Below, in pieces: positions 24,801 to 32,300 of a stretch of 64,000 nucleotides of DNA; within the stretch, counting starts at the first letter, position 1, and each line of letters begins with the position of its first letter. The stretch spans positions 813,501 to 877,500 of the forward strand of contig JADANN010000439.1 in the NCBI GenBank assembly GCA_018806985.1. The letters are read 5' to 3'. Below the pieces are notes generated by a model. The model was not told where the DNA came from. It saw nothing but the letters and a program-made list of their open reading frames with translations, and did not search any database. Both the position numbers and the translations under genes were made by a program. Source of the DNA: Angiostrongylus vasorum. Its lineage: Eukaryota > Nematoda > Chromadorea > Rhabditida > Metastrongylidae.

Positions 24801-25645
24801 TTTGAAAAAGGCGATATCCGCCTTAAACGACAGTTTTTGTGGATAAGTGAATAAAACAGTAACAATCGTAGGCTTATCAAGAAAACAGCAATTTATTGAT
24901 CAATGCTGAGGTTAATAAAAAGCCAGGTTAACAGAAAGCCGGTCTTCAGAGTTACTGCAACATATGGCTTAAGGCGAGAAACCCTCCAAGGTGTTCTGTA
25001 CTCTACGAATCCCGGCTTTGTAAATCGCACCGTTCAAAGTTTTGTCATGTTTGTATAAAGATAGCGATATGAATCGGCCTTAGTGACGTCTGATGATCAC
25101 GCATTTATATTTCGAAGGTAAGCACATCAGCTTTGCATTCCAATCACTCAAATGTTTAGTGCGTTCTGTTTTCTATTTTCATCGAGCATTGAAACATCTA
25201 TGTGAACAACGTTAGTCGATCGCAGTCTCCTATATGACTACCTTTCACTAAAAATAGAATTTTTCAGGATTCCGTACCATCTATAATGGCGCCGATTCTG
25301 ATTTCCGATGAACTTGTCCGAGACGGAAGCCACGACGTCAGTAGCGCAGATTCCGGTTTCCCTGGATCAAGTTCTGATTGGCCGACTGGGCACTCATCAT
25401 CACGAGAAGCAGGGCAAGGAAGGCGGTCTAACGCTGCGTTACCGGAAACACCTGGTAGAAGCCTCTTCATGACCGACAATCAGTTTCAGACAGCAGACTC
25501 TAACTATAAGAGCAATTTTCGAGTAGAGGCTAAAGATTGTGGCAAAGCTATCGGACACTATCATTCCGTAAGCGAGTTTCGACTGACAGTAGAACCACCT
25601 ACGCCGAAAGTGCCGATCATCACGGGTACTGGATTACTTGTGTAA
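6821..25645 (+). CDS. NKAIN-family (Na,K-ATPase-interacting) membrane protein, long tail
   Basis: I assembled nine exons with matching phases: 6821-6940, 17217-17332, 18939-18985, 19082-19121, 21321-21551, 21926-22049, 22983-23135, 23296-23586, 25268-25645. They give 499 residues plus TAA. Exon 1 has the NKAIN start: a hydrophobic helix followed by RQVFDLVGKLW (family: RQIFDFLGYQW). Exon 2 encodes two more helices with GLFGVCQMR, matching GIFGTVQYR. Exon 5 carries CALPYNQIEAAQALLHVMLA, matching [20 protein letters not shown], then the last helix (about residues 128-147). The loop between helices 3 and 4 is short, on two mini-exons. Vertebrate NKAINs have about 200 residues. Here about 350 residues of Ser/Arg/Asp-rich, probably cytosolic tail follow the last helix, with no domain that I recognise. 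Family members bind the Na,K-ATPase beta subunit, which is knowledge of the family and not seen here. The first four exons rest on homology plus phase, the tail exons on open frame plus splice sites. Confidence 0.8.
8688..9010 (-). repeat. Family B inverted-repeat element with tRNA-like core
   Basis: Related terminal arms face each other. The left arm reads CATGACAGAGTATTATGTG and ACAACCACAATGATG; the right arm reads its complement (CTCAATATCATTGTAGTTATA). Between them, on the minus strand, is a tRNA-like stretch with GATGCAGTGGATAGCAC (A-box-like) and GAGTTCGAACC (B-box-like), spaced as in a tRNA. A second conserved core block contains CAAATCGGCATTGGTTCCTC. Confidence 0.7.
9492..9769 (-). 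repeat. SINE family A copy
   Basis: This minus-strand copy has its head at about 9769 (GGGCGCGTGTCGCGCAGTGG) and its tail at 9492. It is very similar to the copies at 5213, 30431 and 62057. The open frames of 106-114 codons on both strands across it are repeat sequence. Confidence 0.85.
10345..10590 (+). repeat. SINE family A, diverged copy
   Basis: The body blocks (GATCCGGCGCTTCAG..., CTGCCTAGAAGGATAGCAG, GGCCAGATATGCATTCAATG, GCGCATCCCTCAG) are recognisable in order. The tRNA-like head is eroded. Confidence 0.6.
10600..10810 (+). repeat. Family B element, rearranged copy
   Basis: It has two facing tRNA-like pieces: GGTGCGCTTCGAACCAGCG on the left and GGTGCGGTGGGTAACACATGAG on the right. 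Remnants of the inverted arms (GAGCAAAGCTCGGAGCC / GGCTCGGCGTTTTGCTCATA) lie outside them. I place it in family B from the core and the arm order. Confidence 0.5.
10981..11320 (+). repeat. Family C element
   Basis: This is a GC-richer dispersed element. It starts near CCAACGGTTTATCACCTCATC, passes through GGGGGGATTCGTCTCCCCCG and CAAGCTGAGAAGGAGTC, and ends near CCATAATGGCTTAACCAGC. At least six other copies occur (11668, 22154, 27937, 49079, 58165, 60762). An internal pair of complementary blocks (ACCAATTCCAGGATC / GGTCCTGATATCA) could fold. I see no coding capacity and no terminal inverted repeats. Confidence 0.8.
11668..12031 (-). repeat. Family C element, inverted relative to the copy at 10981
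   Basis: This minus-strand copy starts at 12031 (complement of GGCGGTAAACCGTTGG) and ends near the CACTGGTTGTGCGGGC block at 11668. It is nearly full length. With the 10981 copy it forms an inverted pair about 350 bases apart. Confidence 0.8.
12354..12620 (-). repeat. SINE family A, diverged copy
   Basis: It is recognised by ordered blocks: ATCAGTCTCCAAGTGATAC, CATTCGTAGCATC, TATCCTTCCAGATAAGTCTG and the head near TGCGATACAGGCACTC. It is more eroded than the 9492 copy. Confidence 0.55.
12835..13215. repeat. Family B inverted-repeat element, near full length
   Basis: The left arm reads TTTTCATGGCAGGGTATTGTG. The right arm reads TTTCACATAATACCTTGCCG followed by an A-rich stretch, its inverse. 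The core has the tRNA-like stretch near 12945-13005 (minus strand) and the CAAATCGGCATTGGTTCCTC block at about 13087-13106. Confidence 0.75.
13235..13450 (+). repeat. Family B partial element
   Basis: It holds the core blocks (CAATGCCGATTTGTACTTCC, GACGAGTGATTGCTGATAGC), the tRNA-like stretch and one arm (GAGTTTTGCTCATATCTCAG). It lies immediately after the copy at 12835 and in the opposite core orientation. Confidence 0.65.
13615..13750 (-). pseudogene. Unexplained coding-looking fragment in an intron
   Basis: A minus-strand frame ending in a stop at about 13615 reads as a well-mixed, charged peptide (for example RRIIGEGFTLDPDDLVSLND). This is unlike the neighbouring low-complexity frames. 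A possible acceptor lies upstream. I do not recognise the sequence and see no partner exon. It may be an exon of an unknown nested gene, a gene fragment or chance. Confidence 0.2.
14370..14640 (-). repeat. SINE family A, diverged copy
   Basis: The ordered blocks AAGAAGTGCGTCATGGATTC, GTAGAAGTGGCTGAATGCAT, CAACCGATGTATCATG and ACCGTGGAGGGATGG match family A. The head near 14600-14640 is poorly kept. Confidence 0.55.
15562..15840 (+). repeat. SINE family A, diverged copy
   Basis: The plus-strand head has an A-box-like TCGCGTAGAGCAATGGTTAG and a B-box-like GTTGGATCGATCC near 15610. The body follows (GTTGTCTGAGAGGATAGAAT, GGCCAGATATACGTTCGATT). It differs from the main group enough to be an older copy. 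Confidence 0.6.
17420..17580 (+). repeat. SINE family A, 5' part, diverged
   Basis: The head TAGCGCAGTGTTTAGCGAC and the block CCCTCTGAGTTGACAGATTG match family A at low identity. The copy appears to be truncated at the 3' end. Confidence 0.4.
18365..18675 (-). repeat. SINE family A, diverged copy
   Basis: The minus-strand order of blocks is kept: the tail near 18370-18400, GTATAGTTGGCCTATAGC, the complement of the GTCGG...GAGGG region near 18580, and the head TTGCAAGGCGCCTCTAACCA at about 18640-18660. Identity to the main group is low. Confidence 0.45.
19224..19481 (-). repeat. SINE family A copy
   Basis: The head is at about 19481 (complement of CCGCTGCGCTACACGCACCC) and the tail at 19224. 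The copy lies in intron 4 of the NKAIN-like gene, about 100 bases after mini-exon 19082-19121. One short internal deletion is present in the tail half. Confidence 0.75.
19509..19741 (-). pseudogene. Unexplained coding-looking fragment, minus strand of an intron
   Basis: A minus-strand frame with no starting ATG runs from about 19741 to TAA at 19509. Its first 50 or so residues look like real protein (KYDDDQGYQDASEAMLKLCG, then ETMPQYLVSESYENLWTTVE). The rest is hydrophobic, and the 3' end touches a SINE. An acceptor-like CCTAG precedes the good part. I do not recognise it. It could be a lone exon of a nested gene or a gene fragment. Confidence 0.25.
19769..20032. repeat. Foldback element with ~120-base inverted arms
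   Basis: Left arm about 19769-19890, right arm about 19910-20032, spacer about 20 bases. The outer parts pair TTCGTTGTTTTCT with its complement. The inner parts pair AGCATACGTTTACTTCCATA through CGCCTTCTTCAGAGCC almost without mismatch. The transcript could form a long hairpin. Related single arms or copies occur at 860-1012, 24500-24965 and 51088-51190. Confidence 0.85.
20519..20640 (+). repeat. SINE family A, 5' fragment
   Basis: The head GGGTAGCACAATGGTATTG and the body block AAGCCTCCCATCTCTCTGAG...CAGACTTGTCTGG match family A. The element stops at about 20640. Confidence 0.5.
20930..21225 (-). repeat. Family D element with tRNA-like head
   Basis: Read on the minus strand, the head is GGCAATGACGCAGTGGTTAG (A-box-like) at about 21190-21215. 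The body contains complements of GTGGATTGAGGGGAGAGCG, GGCGTTCCCATG and CGTCGTAGAATGCTGGTCGA. The end is near TGTGGATCCCAGCACTTGTG at 20940. Copies also occur at 42752, 46715 and 59998. Confidence 0.7.
22154..22514 (-). repeat. Family C element in an NKAIN-like intron
   Basis: This minus-strand, nearly full-length family C copy lies between exon 6 (ending 22049) and the alternative exon at 22596. It starts at the GGTAGTAAACCGTTGG block and ends at GCCCGTCCTCAACAGTTGTG. The 65-100 codon frames across it are not genes. Confidence 0.8.
22596..22667 (+). other. Candidate alternative terminal exon of the NKAIN-like gene
   Basis: An acceptor ACTTGATTTTTAG is followed in phase 0 (matching exon 6, which ends phase 0 at 22049) by 23 codons and TAA, with a natural-looking peptide (ETIVSMVNRIYDDFLHLKNL...). 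Used as a last exon it would give a protein of about 249 residues, close to the usual NKAIN length. I see no donor that would let it act as an internal phase 0 exon except weak ones after 9 or 18 bases. Confidence 0.4.
23587..23601 (+). other. Read-through alternative stop after exon 9
   Basis: If the weak donor GTCAAT at 23587 is not used, translation continues for four codons (VNLK) to TAA at 23601. That yields a 378-residue form without the last exon's 125 residues. Confidence 0.35.
23690..23960 (-). repeat. Family B inverted-repeat element
   Basis: Left arm TTTTTTTGTGGCAGGATATTATGTG; right arm GAGTTTTGCAAATAGCTCAGCATCATTGTG. The tRNA-like core is in between, and on the minus strand GCGGTGCAGTGGGTAACACA is the A-box-like part. 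The element lies in the last intron of the NKAIN-like gene. Confidence 0.7.
24500..24965. repeat. Larger foldback-family element
   Basis: GGCTGACATTTCGGCAGCC followed by TTTTTCACAG near 24520-24545 is complementary to the region near 24808-24835 (GAAAAAGGCGATATCCGCC, then AAACGACAG). The outer end near 24895-24945 (AATGCTGAGGTTAATAAAAA, AACAGAAAGCCGG) matches the outer block of the 19769 and 860 copies. About 250 bases of unrelated sequence lie between the arms. Confidence 0.5.
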
Positions 25646-25895
25646 TAGTTTACGATTATTCCCAAGAACAAGACATTCCTCGAGGAGAGGACACCTGTCA
25701 CATCTTATTTTCTAGTGTCACTTACGTTCAGAATGAATTCAGGCTTAGTGTTATTTAGTCTTTCAAAGAACTAAGTGGTTTCAGCGACTTATTCAAGTCT
25801 CTCATGAACCACATCTTTCTTATTTATCTGAATTTCATCCAGTGTGATACAATTCTTATTAAGCACGACTTTTCTCTTCTGGGGTTTTACTTACC

Positions 25896-25901
25896 AATAA
25901 A
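25896..25901 (+). terminator. Poly(A) signal AATAAA, NKAIN-like gene
   Basis: The first AATAAA after the stop codon at 25645 lies 250 bases downstream. A further AATAAA is at about 26284. The 3' ends face the minus-strand OXLD1-like gene and may overlap it. Confidence 0.45.
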
Positions 25902-26296
25902 TGGACATTTATAACAATTTTCCTATGATATCTATTATAATATAGTATGGAACTAAAGATCAGACTGCTATAGAATTAAGCACAAATCAAGCATTTTTAA
26001 AAGTATTTTAATAATCAGCACTACAATACAACCGCACAATTTCCTCAGTAGCTTTTTTACTTACTGACTACATGGCTAAATATTCCATCGTTGGAGCTTG
26101 TCCCAACCATGTAAAATTAAGACAGCTATGCCCATGTCTCCGTCGCATTCCTATAGAACTCGTTAACATCTTGAACAACAATCTAAAGTTTTCTCCTATT
26201 TCTATCCGATTTTCTGTCGTTCATACGGGTTTTTTTTATATGGAATTGCTATAATTATGATAGACGTTTTTACTACTTGAAAGGAATAAAACTGAT

Positions 26297-26302
26297 TTTA
26301 TT
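26297..26302 (-). terminator. Poly(A) signal AATAAA, OXLD1-like gene
   Basis: On the minus strand AATAAA lies about 236 bases after the TGA at 26538. This is a plausible 3' UTR end facing the NKAIN-like gene's 3' UTR. Confidence 0.35.
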
Positions 26303-26537
26303 GATTAGTTCTTATACAACGAAAGCATTCCTTATACATCGACAATGACATCGGAAGTTCTGTTGAGAAACTTGAGAAACAAGACAGAATAAGTGAGACC
26401 AATCAATTCATCACGTGAAATAAAGAAATGCTCAATTAAATATGTTTATCTGAAACAAATAAATGAATAATTGAATGATCCTGCATTTTCCTGACCACAT
26501 AAATTAGACACAAATAAGACTAAATAGTACAAGGATG

Positions 26538-27786
26538 TCAAGATTTCTTCAACTTCATCCGAAGCTCGGCAAGTATGTATGCTCGGACGTTCGCGTTAGG
26601 CACCTTCGTTTCAATATCTTTCACTATGTCTTCGATTTGTTCACCACATGAAATGAAAAACTTACATCAAACAGACTCTTAACGGTCACATAAGCTGACG
26701 ATTTTAAAGGTACACTAGAATGTATACACTCTACGAAGACAATACGTGGAGGCATTCGAACTTCGAATAATCTACAGAACTTTTTAAGATTAAGGTTAAG
26801 ACATTCTAGTCACCCTGCCAACGGCTTTACTTCATTGTAAAGCCGTTGTATGTTAAGGGGCTACCGAACGGGAAGCAGGTTTATAAGGATGATCAGTTGA
26901 AAATCGAAAACCAATTCTATGGAAGAAAAAAATTATATTCGTTTTGTCGTCACTTTTTATTTACTCCCTACTCTCTTTTTTAATGGCAGCATATTATGTG
27001 GAATATAACCATGATGATGCTGCGATATTTGCAAAACCCCGCACCCCCGGTCCCGTTGACGGGTGATTGCTTATAGCAACTATAGGTCAATAACACGGCT
27101 GACAGAAAGGCGAAACGAAGGACTCGCATGGTGTGGTTATGAACACGTTAGCCCGCGGAAAGGCTGATAGCCTGTTCGGTCCCCACAGCAAGCACCAGAG
27201 TCCGGAGTTTTGCAAATATCTAAGCATCATTATGGTTATATCTTCGCTTTGTCAGTAAATTAATGAATGGATTGAAGTTGTGAAGAGGTATCACAACAAT
27301 TATTAAAACAGTGCCGGACACTCTATTTAGAACATTTATCCTTGTTTTTTTTCGGGAGGAAATTTCTAAACCACTGATAAATTCAAGAGAAGTCTAATAC
27401 CGAAAAGTTACAAGTTAAAGAAACTTACTGTAATATTTCACGACTTCACTGGCATACACTGACCAAACACAATTCACACAACCTTGACCACAACACGCAC
27501 CTTCCATTGGCTCTACAGGCGGGCCAGAACCCTTCTAAATGACAACATTTTCAAAAGCAATCGACACCATTTCTAAGGAATAGCACTCTAATAGTACCAT
27601 AACTGTCAAATATATGGAAGAAACAGCAGAAACAATATTATGGAATGTACTGGTCGTGTTACCGCCACTAAGACGCTGACAACAGCACTTCGTTTTTCTT
27701 AGCCGGATCGCTATCTGTGGATGAGGACGTCGTCAAATAGAACGATCGACACAGCCAACGGTTACTTCGACTAGCAAACGTTCGTA
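26538..27786 (-). CDS. Oxidoreductase-like domain protein (OXLD1-type), 5' end not found
   Basis: Three exons read 5' to 3' on the minus strand: 27786-27689, 27534-27429, 26647-26538 (TGA). The middle exon has the family signature, GPPVEPMEGACCGQGCVNCV then W, with the spaced cysteines CC...C..CVW typical of the oxidoreductase-like domain. The last exon (ending VRAYILAELRMKLKK) aligns with the C-terminal helix of human OXLD1. The first exon is rich in Arg, Ser and Thr with almost no acid (RTFASRSNRWLCRSFYLTTS), as in a mitochondrial targeting peptide. No in-frame ATG is present, so at least one short upstream exon is missing from my model. The last intron ends in TTTCAT rather than TTTCAG at the point where phase and homology place the junction. 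The family's reaction is not established. Confidence 0.65.
26819..26848. repeat. Perfect 12-bp inverted repeat, 6-base loop
   Basis: CAACGGCTTTAC, loop TTCATT, GTAAAGCCGTTG. It lies in the last intron of the OXLD1-like gene. No poly-T follows and no longer stem is visible, so it is neither a terminator nor a typical microRNA precursor. Confidence 0.8.
26955..27245. repeat. Family B inverted-repeat element
   Basis: The left arm (AATGGCAGCATATTATGTGG, GATATTTGCAAAAC) and right arm (GAGTTTTGCAAATATCTAAG, CATCATTATGGTTATA) are inverted. The core has GACGGGTGATTGCTTATAGC, typical of the family. It is inserted in the OXLD1-like intron. Confidence 0.7.
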
Positions 27787-27936
27787 CTACGAAAGACACT
27801 GTTGAACCTTGAATAGAATCGTATAAACAAATAAAGAAAAAGGCATCAGATCAATTCTGTAAACCTAAATAATGCCGTATTGTACTCGCGTAATGTGCGA
27901 AAATGTAGATAATGATACCAATCAGAACCACAACCT

Positions 27937-28195
27937 CCAAACTGTTTACCGCCTCATCATGACTGTGAGGTGTTCCTGGATGTCGGGGTGCGACGTAAAG
28001 CGGGGGGATTCATCCCCTCGGCAGTCTCCCAAGCTGAGAATGAGTCGGCGTTAGCATCAAAAAGGCCAGCTACGAGTAAACCAATACCAGGATCCACCAG
28101 TTCCACAAGGGCGGCGACTACTCGTGGTGGGGACGACCTGGGCAGTCTTTGGCCTGGCTAAGCTCGGGACTCAAGGGAATCACAAGGCAAACTTT
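27937..28195 (+). repeat. Family C element, internally shortened
   Basis: It starts at CCAAACTGTTTACCGCCTC and ends near GGGACTCAAGGGAATCACAA. It lacks the middle ACCGTCCTGGTATCA part present in other copies. It sits upstream of the OXLD1-like gene, where the missing first exon or promoter should be. Confidence 0.75.
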
Positions 28196-28199
28196 TCAA

Positions 28200-29358
28200 C
28201 CTTATGTCCAATGCTGGTTCCAAAAAATCATGTAGTTCGATTCCTACCGGAATTTCTCAAATAAATCCGCTGCAAGAAGTTACCACTCGGTCATTCCTTT
28301 GAGAATATATGTTCCACAAGCAGCTACAAGAATGCCTAAGAGCAAGTATTCCTTTACAGTGCAGCTGATTACAGTTGCTACAAGCAATTTTGAATTGATA
28401 TCACATTATGACGACAGAAAATTCTCAATCATTCTACGAAAAATGAGATAGCGTTCCACCGCTTTCCAAGCAAACACATAGTAGTACGGAGGAACACTTT
28501 ATTATCATTAGATAACAACTTCACATCTAAGCAATCCAACCAAATCATACAGAAAGAATAACGCCATTACATTATTCAAAGAATATTTGGGCAGCAGCTA
28601 CACATGTACAAATAGATAAACAAGGCACCCGCAGGTTCACCTACGTAACGAACAAGTAGAAACACCTACAGTAATGATTGAAAGCATTCGTGGTCTCAGC
28701 TCATACCTTCGGAACACTATGAATCCTTAACAGATCTCTACCGATGGCTGCTAATACGCAACAATATCCACTTCTCCAGTGAATAAGAAAGCTATTCTAC
28801 CATTATGACTCACGTGTCTACAAAGACCAAATAGTTTCGGATGACAGTTACCTATCATATTTACAAAACAACGATAAGCGCCTTCGTTGAGAGTACCCCA
28901 AACAAAGCTTATCAGGAAAGGAATGCTCGAAAGTGGAATAGTGTATGCGGGAAAACTCATTTGGTAACGCTCGTAATATCAAAAACTAGACTATAGTTGA
29001 ACATAAAGCAACTGTAATGGTCATATGGAAATTCGAGCCTAGCACAAGCCCATGACGAAAACTTCAATCAAAACAACTAGACTAGTACTGCATATGGTCA
29101 GCAGTAGATACACGACAATTGACGAAGTTGAGCCAACATTATTGAAACCTCTCCTATTTCCCAAATGTGTTTACAAATGATTGTGTTTACAGCCTCAACT
29201 CCACAACCAACCACGCTTACGACATACGTTACATTTCAGGGTGTCACAACAATAATGATGAGGTGTACATTCTTCAGTCCACTTTAATGAATAACAACGA
29301 TAAATACAGTACCTACATGGAACAGGAGCAGTGCGAAAAGACTGCATAAAAACAACAG
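28200..29358 (-). other. Gap between srgp-1 and the OXLD1-like gene, two weak coding candidates
   Basis: Minus strand. An ATG-started 69-codon frame (28960-28751) begins MSFPAYTIPLSSIPFLISFV, and an acceptor-like TATAGTCTAG lies about 25 bases upstream of it. A second stretch (about 28395-28265) has one hydrophobic helix, VKEYLLLGILVAACGTYILK, then a stop, but no ATG. I recognise neither and could not join them in phase. A minus-strand ATTAAA at 29288-29283, about 70 bases after the srgp-1 stop, may be its poly(A) signal; AATAAA at about 28500 is an alternative. Confidence 0.3.
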
Positions 29359-32300
29359 CTAGTCGATACTCGACGCTTTCAACGCCGCAGCTGCTAGTTC
29401 ATCCAACGGTGGTGAAGCACTTTCACGACTATGCAGCTTCTGTAGTTCATTTTGTGTTCGCACTGAATTCCGTGCAGACGCTACCACATCCGGTTGGTCA
29501 TTACTGTAAGGAAAATCAACTACACCACACATTTTGGGTTTTCTTGTTAGTTAGCATGCTTTGTGAATAGGATGAAACTAATATAGCCTCCACAGCTACA
29601 GAAGTAACTACACTAATCGAGACCAAACCCACTTACTTTGCTATTGTTGACTCACTGCCTTGTTCGTCAACTGTCGAATGAGTTTCATTCACAAGACTTC
29701 GACCCATATGTCTACAAAAAACGAAATCAATGGATAACCTAAAAGAAACTTCAAATTCTCTTAGCATTAAAGTTCACCCACCTTGGAGATTCAGAGTTTC
29801 CTCGAGCATCAAGTACTGCTCCGTTGCGTTGACCGACACGTCTAACCATACACGATAAGCTTTCCGACCTAATTTAAATATTCATCCACCAAAAACCAAA
29901 ACGGTTTCTAAAGTGATTTTCTGCGGTGACCTTAATCTCCATAACCATACGCTCATAAAAGCAACGTGTTACCAGTGGACGTTAAAAATGCTTACTAGCA
30001 AATGTTGCATAAAATCGTAGAAGATAAGTAGAAGTTCAAAAGTCACACTAGTTGCCCTCTCGTTAAGAATAGCGGAAAAATAGTTTGGGAATTTAAATTT
30101 GGGAATTGCAACATATTTTAGCACTCAAGAAACACTCACATTGGATATATCCTGGACGCATCATCTCGAGCGTTAGTAAGTTCTTTGCGGAAATGGTGGA
30201 GCTGATCTCGGAGGGAAGTCATGGTTGGGAGTCGGACGCCAATTGGACCACTACCAACGATCACGGTGCTCCCTGTTGTCGTTGACGTCAGTGACTGTGA
30301 CGGTGCTGTTGAAGATGACTGTGCTGAGGAGTACGATGAATATGATGGTGCTATGGATATGTGCGATGCATGTGATGATGGTCGCTCCTGCTCCCAGACT
30401 GGAGTTTGCCTAGAAATTAAGAGTAGTAAAGGATTAAAAGATAAAGCTTTCGGCGTTGATCAATCCCTGAAGGATGCGCCATGCATTCGACTTCATTAGG
30501 CATCGTTTGGAGGAGATTGAATGCATATCTGGCCTTTACAATGAATCGCGGTGGCCAACCGATGTATCGAGCCAATGCTACCGTCCTCCCAGACAAGTCT
30601 GGTACCAATTTGCCGACCGCGGAGGGATGGAAGGCTCGGTGGGCCATGGGAGCGGGGATCGATTCCACGTCTGTGTCGCAGTAGCGCCTCCAACTACTGA
30701 GCCACACGCGCCCATTAAGAGTGATAAATTGAAAAAAACGGCAACATCCCGATGGTCAAGAGATCCCACATGATCCCAGAAAGATAAAAAAAACGTTTAG
30801 CTCAAATGATAGAATATGAAAGCCAGGATATAACAAAATTCTCTTTCACATAAAAAAGCACACCTCGAGTTCGATCTTGCCATCGCATCTCGTTCTTTTG
30901 CCGCAAATTTAGCCGCCACTTCATTTGCGATCAAATGCGGCATATCACTTCGCAGAGCCGGTGAGACATCTTCGGACATTCGTCTGATGTAAGCGTCCAG
31001 ATTTGACCGATTGGATGACCTTAAAATACTAAAATGCTCACAGAATCAGTTGACATGCCGCATAAATATTTGAATATTTTACTCTATAACATGGAAAATA
31101 AAGCACAACATATGTGAACATAAAGAAGTGAGGACATTAAAGTTAGACAAAGAACTAAGAGATGAGTATTACTGATTTCAAATAGAAAACTTTTTTTCTC
31201 TTATGTAGCTCCACAAAACCCTGACGAAATAACAAAAATTCACATTTCTGCGTGCCATTAACTAGGATCTCATAAACGAATCTTCAAATAGGATGGAACT
31301 ACTACGTAGTAACCGCAACAGTCCTCGTTACAATTCATAGTTTCGCCAGTTATACCTCGACGAGACGCTGGTAGGCTGACTCGGTTCTTCTGGAGTTGGA
31401 GCCCGTTGGAGAGTTGAGGCAGTCTGGTCACGTGCGATGTCTGTCGAAGTGGACATATCGTAGGTGGACTCTGCCAGAGCAGAATCAGCTGACACACCGC
31501 CACCAATACCATTACGCAAGCAGTCTTCGTCTTCCGACAAACCGTCACTGAAAGAAGCAAAGACAAATTGAAAAACCGTGTTCTCGCCTCTGGAAGGTGC
31601 TTAGAGTACACGTCCGCCTTAGATCTTTATTAATCATTGTCAAACTGAAGAAATATCTCTGTTACTGGGATGATCTTCGCGATCTCAAAAAAAGCTTCTG
31701 TTTTTAATCTTATGCTCTAAGCGTGTCCTTTAAACAAAAAAGTCTGTATAAAAAGAAAACTGTTGGTGCTTTAAAAAGTGAAGATTGTGTTATTCATAAT
31801 TACCAAACGTTAAACGAGTAGTAAACAATATTAGGATTGTAAACCGCCCAATCCAATTTTTTTCCGACTCTTTGATCCTCACGATATTTATGCTATATTA
31901 GGACTCAAAACCGTGGTCCCAGTACATATGTAACAGACAAAGGTATTTCCTTTACCATGAGAAACTCACATATCATCCATAAAACCCATTTGATCTGCAT
32001 CATCTGCAATCGCTGCATACTTGTCGTACGCAGGACCAGGTAGATCTTGTGGAAATACTTCATTCACGTGCAGGATAAGATTTCGTACCAGCTCATTTAC
32101 GAAATTATGATAAAAAACCTGGAAAAACTATTCATAAGGACTGATCCTATAGATTTCGTTTCTACACTGATTAAAGCATATTAATCGCTGTCAACAATTT
32201 GAACATATTAGCAGAGGAATGATTAAAAGACAGTAACAAACTATGAGTACGAGTATCAGCCTTAAACAAAGTTAGCACTCAAGACGGAAAAGAACGTCTC

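Noticed and set aside
28640..28660. 17-base match to the 3' end of 18S rRNA (GTAGGTGAACCTGCGG, minus strand)
   Set aside because: The similarity does not extend into the conserved rRNA sequence on either side, so no rRNA gene or fragment can be claimed.
30417..30773. Overlapping 60-99 codon frames on both strands
   Set aside because: All lie in the SINE family A copy. The same peptides recur at 5204-5558, 9455-9893 and 62013-62291, showing repeat origin.
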